Assembly: GCA_036496585.1 (NCBI GenBank)
Contig: DASXLB010000005.1
Location: 42,361-106,360, forward strand
Direction: 5' to 3'
From: Vicinamibacterales bacterium
Lineage (GTDB): Bacteria > Acidobacteriota > Vicinamibacteria > Vicinamibacterales > 2-12-FULL-66-21
Length of the DNA: 64,000 bases
Of the stretch, positions 60,173 through 64,000 are shown piece after piece (position 1 is the stretch's first letter; the number at the start of each line of letters is the position of its first letter). The notes beneath the pieces were generated by a model. It was not told the DNA's origin and ran no database searches. It was given only the letters and a program-made list of their open reading frames with translations. The position numbers and the translations under genes were made by a program.

Positions 60173-61840
60173 ATGTCCCACAGGGAAGACGACAGAACCC
60201 GGGTGACCGGATCAACGACATCGGACCGAGCCGATGGCCGTCCGGATCCGTTTGACCCCGCCGAGCAGCGGCTGCCCGAGATTCCGACCGGCTTCGATCG
60301 CCGGAAGTTCCTCGTGCGCGGCGCCGTCATCACCGCGGCCGCCGTCATGACCGGCTGCACGAAGACGGAAACCGAAGCCAATGCCCCTCCGCCGGTTCCC
60401 GCGGCACCCGCCCAGGCCGCGCCTGCCGTGCCACTGTCCGCCGACCTGGAGGTCGTGAAGAAGTCCAAGGGACCCGTGATGACGGTGTTGGACGAGTTTT
60501 ACAAAGTGGGGCCGGGTCCCTCGAGCTCGCACACGATCGGCCCGATGCGAATCACCTACGACTTCTACCAGCGGAGCACGAAGCTCCCGGCGGATCAGCT
60601 CGCGAAGGCCACCGGACTGAGAGTCAACCTGTTTGGCAGCCTCAGCGCGACGGGCAAAGGGCACGGCACCGAGCGCGCCGCACTCGCGGGATTGATCGGC
60701 AAGGAACCAGCCACGGTCGATCCGAAGTTCCTCGATAGCTTGATCACCAATCCTGACCAGACGTTCCCGGTGAAGCTTGGCGACAAGACTGTCAACGTCA
60801 CGCTGAAGGACGTTATCTACGACGCGACCAAGGGGGATTTCCATCACCCGAACACCATGACGTGCAAGCTGCTGGCCGGCAATGACGTGCTGCTGGAGCA
60901 GGAGTACTACTCGGTGGGCGGCGGATTCATCGAGTGGAAAGGCTACACGCCGCCGAAGAAGAACGCGCCGAAGTACCCGTTCTCGACGATGAAAGAGTTG
61001 CGGGAGCACGCGGACAAGAACAAGTTGACGATCGCGCAGGTGATGCTGGCCAACGAGATGGCGATCCCTGGCAAGACCGAGGCGGAGGTCTGGGCCTTTG
61101 TCGACAAGATCATCAACGCGATGAACGCGACGGTGAAGTCAGGCCTTGCCGTATCGGAGGACGACGTGTTGCCCGGGCCCATCAAGCTGCACAGCAAAGC
61201 GGCGACGGTCTACAAACGCGCCATGACCCAGGAGTTCCAGGCGGACCGCGGCATTGCCGTCATTTCGGCCTACGCGCTCGCGGGCTCCGAAGAGAACGGA
61301 CGTGGCCACCTCGTGATCACCGCGCCGACAGGCGGCTCCGCCGGAGTCATGCCGGCACTGGTTCACGCGCTGGGCGAAGGTGGTCGCAAGCTGTCCCAGG
61401 ACAAGATTCGCGATGGCATGCTTGCGGCGGCGGCCATTGGCTACCTGTGCAAGCACAACGCGACGCTCTCGGCTGCCGAAGGCGGCTGCCAGGCGGAAAT
61501 CGGCGTCGCCTCGGCAATGGCGGCGGCCATGCTCGTCACGGCATACGGCGGGGATGCCCGGGTCGTCGAGAACGCCGCAGAGTCCGCGCTGGAACATCAC
61601 CTCGGCATGACGTGCGATCCGGTGGCCGGGTACGTCCAGGTTCCGTGTATCGAGCGATGCGCATTCGGCGCGGTCAAGGCATGGACGGCCTATCTGATCG
61701 CCACCAATGAGATCGCCAGCCGGCATCGGGTCGATCTGGACGCCACGATCACGGCGCTCGCTCAGACCGCCAAGGACATGAACAGCAAGTACAAGGAGAC
61801 GAGCGAGGCGGGGCTGGCCCTGTCTGTCACGCTCTGCTGA
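60173..61840 (+). CDS. sdaA: Tat-exported lipoprotein L-serine ammonia-lyase (iron-sulfur type)
   Basis: 555 residues; AAGGAG before ATG 60173 fixes the start. A 40-residue polar N-terminus is followed by a Tat motif (DRRKFLVRGAVITAAAVMT) and lipobox VMTGC (Cys62). The rest is a full single-chain serine dehydratase: SdaA beta domain ('GPGPSSSHTIGPM') and alpha domain with [4Fe-4S] cysteines Cys439 (GGCQAEIG), Cys481 (TCDPV) and Cys492 (PCIER). Converts serine to pyruvate and ammonia. The enzyme is normally cytoplasmic, so export is odd. Next gene is an exported RidA. Confidence 0.88.
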   Translation: MSHREDDRTRVTGSTTSDRADGRPDPFDPAEQRLPEIPTGFDRRKFLVRGAVITAAAVMTGCTKTETEANAPPPVPAAPAQAAPAVPLSADLEVVKKSKGPVMTVLDEFYKVGPGPSSSHTIGPMRITYDFYQRSTKLPADQLAKATGLRVNLFGSLSATGKGHGTERAALAGLIGKEPATVDPKFLDSLITNPDQTFPVKLGDKTVNVTLKDVIYDATKGDFHHPNTMTCKLLAGNDVLLEQEYYSVGGGFIEWKGYTPPKKNAPKYPFSTMKELREHADKNKLTIAQVMLANEMAIPGKTEAEVWAFVDKIINAMNATVKSGLAVSEDDVLPGPIKLHSKAATVYKRAMTQEFQADRGIAVISAYALAGSEENGRGHLVITAPTGGSAGVMPALVHALGEGGRKLSQDKIRDGMLAAAAIGYLCKHNATLSAAEGGCQAEIGVASAMAAAMLVTAYGGDARVVENAAESALEHHLGMTCDPVAGYVQVPCIERCAFGAVKAWTAYLIATNEIASRHRVDLDATITALAQTAKDMNSKYKETSEAGLALSVTLC

Positions 61841-61841
61841 C

Positions 61842-62276
61842 ATGCGCACGTCAACGATCGTCGTGGCCTTGCTCGGAGTGTTGTGTGCCGGACTTGCGTT
61901 CGGCGCCGACAAGAAAGTCATCATGCCGCCGGGGGCCAAGCCTGGCGGCAACTACAGTCCGGGCATTCTGATTGACGGGACGCTCTACATTTCGGGTCAG
62001 GGCGGCGAAGACGCCGCGGGAAAGATTCCCGGCGACTTCGATGCTGAAGTGAAGCAGAGTCTCGACAATATCGGAGCGGTCCTACAAGCGGCGGGCATGA
62101 CGGCGGCCGACGTCGTCAGCGTGCAGGTGTACTTGACGGACGGGGCCAAATTTCCGCGCATGAACGCGGTGTACACGAGCTATTTCAAGGACCCACGGCC
62201 GACGCGGACCACCGTCGTCGTGGCCAAGCTCGTGGGACCGGGGAACGTCGAAATCACGGTGACCGCTAGAAAGTAG
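61842..62276 (+). CDS. Exported RidA-family enamine/imine deaminase
   Basis: 144 residues. Signal peptide to about Gly21, then a RidA domain: 'YSPGILIDGTLYISGQGG', 'NIGAVLQAAGMTAADVV' and the catalytic Arg122 in RPTRTTVVVAKL. RidA hydrolyses 2-aminoacrylate, the reactive intermediate of serine dehydratase, to pyruvate. One base separates it from the dehydratase gene, so the two are co-expressed and, by their signals, meet in the periplasm. Confidence 0.92.
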   Translation: MRTSTIVVALLGVLCAGLAFGADKKVIMPPGAKPGGNYSPGILIDGTLYISGQGGEDAAGKIPGDFDAEVKQSLDNIGAVLQAAGMTAADVVSVQVYLTDGAKFPRMNAVYTSYFKDPRPTRTTVVVAKLVGPGNVEITVTARK

Positions 62277-62285
62277 CGACGGCTG

Positions 62286-62942
62286 ATGGACATTGAACTG
62301 ACGTCGGCGTTCCCCACGCTCATCGGCCGGATGCACGTGCCGGACGCCGACGCGATGAACCAGGAACTGCGGGCAATCATCCTGGCGGAGGAGGTCACGT
62401 ACGGGAGTCTGGGTCGCAGCAATGTCGGCGGCTGGCATTCGAGACCGGACTTCCTCCGCCGTTCGGAGCAGGCGGTGGCCGGCTTGACCACGTGGATCAC
62501 GTGGGCCGTGCGCAAGATGATCGAGGCCTCGGCTGGCGCCGGAACGTTCAAGGGCACACTCTCGCTGTCGGCGTGGGCGGCGATCTGCCGAGCGGGTGCC
62601 TACCATGCGCCACACGTTCATCCGGACAGCGCGTGGTCCGGGGCGTACTACGTCGACGCCGGCACGAGTCATCCGGACACTCCGCTCGCTGGCGTGCTGG
62701 AGTTTCTCGATCCTCGTGGCGGCGCGGAGACGGTGACGGCTCCCGGGGACCCGTACGGAGAACCGCTTCGAGTACGGCCCGAATCGGGGCTGCTCGTTGT
62801 CTTCCCGAGCTGGCTCTCTCACTGGGTGCACCCGTATGCGGGTCAGACGCCGCGCATCGCGGTCTCCTTCAACGTGATGCCGACGGCGGCCCCGGCGGTC
62901 GACGCGCCCATCGCCCAGGCCGTCGCGGAGACCACATCCTAG
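62286..62942 (+). CDS. 2OG-Fe(II) oxygenase family protein (TIGR02466-like)
   Basis: 218 residues, no signal peptide. Iron site candidates: His110/His112 and Asp114 in 'HAPHVHPDSAWSGAYYVD'; His179 or His182 in 'FPSWLSHWVHPY'; Arg190 for 2-oxoglutarate. The 'VFPSWLSHWVHPYAG' pattern is typical of this putative dioxygenase group. Substrate unknown. Nine bases after RidA, same operon. Confidence 0.88.
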   Translation: MDIELTSAFPTLIGRMHVPDADAMNQELRAIILAEEVTYGSLGRSNVGGWHSRPDFLRRSEQAVAGLTTWITWAVRKMIEASAGAGTFKGTLSLSAWAAICRAGAYHAPHVHPDSAWSGAYYVDAGTSHPDTPLAGVLEFLDPRGGAETVTAPGDPYGEPLRVRPESGLLVVFPSWLSHWVHPYAGQTPRIAVSFNVMPTAAPAVDAPIAQAVAETTS

Positions 62943-63034
62943 CGGCCCATCGACAGCCGCGCGCGACTTCCTCGTCGAACAGCAGCAAACGATAACTCTG
63001 CGCGTCCGAGACGCGTCAGGAAAGGTGTGTGTCA

Positions 63035-64000
63035 ATGAAGCGATTCATCGCGGCAATTCTGCTGATCGGTCTCGGCGCCTCGACCGCTCGAGCCCAGGAT
63101 CAGTCGGCGGCGCCGGAGCCAAAGTCGTCGATGGAGATCTACGGCTTTGCCATGCTGGACATGGGGCACGACTTCAAGCAGATCAATCCGGATTGGTACG
63201 ACACGCTACGGGTGACCAAGCTGCCGGCGTTCAAGGACGAGTTCGGCAGGGACAACAGCACGTTCGCCGGCGTGCGACAGAGCCGGCTCGGGTTCAAGAC
63301 GTCGACCCCGACGAGTCTGGGCGAGCTCAAGACGATTTTCGAGTTCGAGTTGTTCGGTACGGGAGTGGATTCCGGTCAGACGACGTTCCGGCTTCGCCAT
63401 GCGTGGGGTGAGTTGGGTCACTTCGCCGCCGGCCAGTACTGGAGTCCGTTCACCGATCCGGATGCGTTCCCCAACTCGCTCGAGTACTGGGGGCCGACCG
63501 GCCTGGCATGGTACCGCAACGTCCAGGTCCGCTGGACGCCGATCGCGAAGGAGCACAGCAACCTGATGTTCGCGCTCGAGCGCCCCGGCGCCAGCGGCGA
63601 CCAGGGCGTCTACGCCGATCGTATCGAACTGCAGAACATCAAGGCCCGCTTCCCGATTCCGGACGTCACGGTCGCCTACAAGTCGACCCAGCCGTGGGGC
63701 TACGCGCGGGTCGCGGGCCAGGTGCGCAAGATCGATTGGGACGACACGCTCGACGACACGTTGGACCTCTCGGGCGGCACCACCGGCTGGGGCATCAATC
63801 TGTCGACCAACCTCAAGGCCGGCAAGAAGGATGTCATTCGCGGGGCGTTCGTCGTGGGGGCAGGCATCGAGAACTCGATGAACGACTCGCCGATCGACAT
63901 CGGCATCGAGAACAACTTCCAGAACGCCGTCACCCCGATCGTCGGCAAGGCCCTGCCGATCACCGCCCTGAGCCTCTTCGTGGACCACTCGTGGAATGCG
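63035..64000 (+). CDS. DcaP-like outer-membrane porin (3' end outside window)
   Basis: Open from ATG 63035 to the window end (322 codons, no stop). Signal peptide ending ARAQ, a short acidic linker, then barrel strands: 'SSMEIYGFAMLDMGHDF', 'QSRLGFKTSTPTSLGELKT', 'FRLRHAWGELGHFAAGQY', and 'LMFALERPGASGD'. The plan matches DcaP-like porins (dicarboxylate uptake) of Gram-negative bacteria. Last gene of the promoter-copy-9 operon in view; it would supply substrate to the exported serine pathway. Confidence 0.85.
   Translation, partial: MKRFIAAILLIGLGASTARAQDQSAAPEPKSSMEIYGFAMLDMGHDFKQINPDWYDTLRVTKLPAFKDEFGRDNSTFAGVRQSRLGFKTSTPTSLGELKTIFEFELFGTGVDSGQTTFRLRHAWGELGHFAAGQYWSPFTDPDAFPNSLEYWGPTGLAWYRNVQVRWTPIAKEHSNLMFALERPGASGDQGVYADRIELQNIKARFPIPDVTVAYKSTQPWGYARVAGQVRKIDWDDTLDDTLDLSGGTTGWGINLSTNLKAGKKDVIRGAFVVGAGIENSMNDSPIDIGIENNFQNAVTPIVGKALPITALSLFVDHSWNA

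Overview
The window looks like a GC-rich bacterial chromosome, most likely Acidobacteriota (probably Vicinamibacteria-like). This is inferred from gene content: paired planctomycete-type DUF1549/DUF1553 and DUF1501 proteins, a TonB-dependent receptor with an N-terminal carboxypeptidase-regulatory-like domain, CarD, Rex, and many secreted beta-propellers. No 16S rRNA is present, so the taxonomy is provisional.

Left part (1-35.2 kb), ordinary chromosome. A MoxR/DUF58/VWA operon (1-5.8 kb) is followed by an AI-2E-type permease and two secreted PQQ-like propellers (7.1-10.5 kb). Next come a haem-binding helix-hairpin-helix protein, a sugar isomerase, and a series of exported DUF1549/DUF1553 cytochrome, DUF1501, NHL-propeller, YVTN lipoprotein and cupredoxin genes (12.1-19.8 kb). 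The block 19.9-25.6 kb, mostly on the minus strand, holds a PPi-type phosphofructokinase, acyl-CoA synthetase, 2-hydroxyacid dehydrogenase, moaC and rex. An OPT transporter, a secreted protein whose signal peptide is encoded by a repeat, DUF4126, an acyltransferase, carD, an ATP-grasp ligase, an MFS exporter and a second 2-hydroxyacid dehydrogenase lead to tRNA-Leu(CAA).

Right part (35.2-64 kb), probable genomic island. A P4-type integrase lies directly after tRNA-Leu. A tmRNA gene and a frameshifted second integrase follow. From 37.6 kb on, almost every operon is preceded by one unusual promoter: a CCCCTAAGGG box, CAGTAGTCGGCG-like sequence, then TATAGTGC 25-27 bp after the box. I count nine copies, on both strands, and none in the left part. 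The operons encode a glucosidase-like enzyme, an MltF-like transglycosylase, VOC/BKACE/Rieske proteins, DUF202 plus a porin, a double-CMD protein, a VOC lipoprotein and Ca2+/H+ antiporter, a truncated kinase with a lone receiver, and an exported serine dehydratase/RidA/2OG-oxygenase/porin set. The same region carries a FixL-like kinase (47.2 kb) and a FixJ-like regulator (54.5 kb), the best candidates to control the box. A patch at 55.2-56.8 kb is made of broken copies of neighbouring genes and an IS21 istB fragment, which suggests how the promoter spread. I regard this promoter-defined regulon as the most interesting system in the window.
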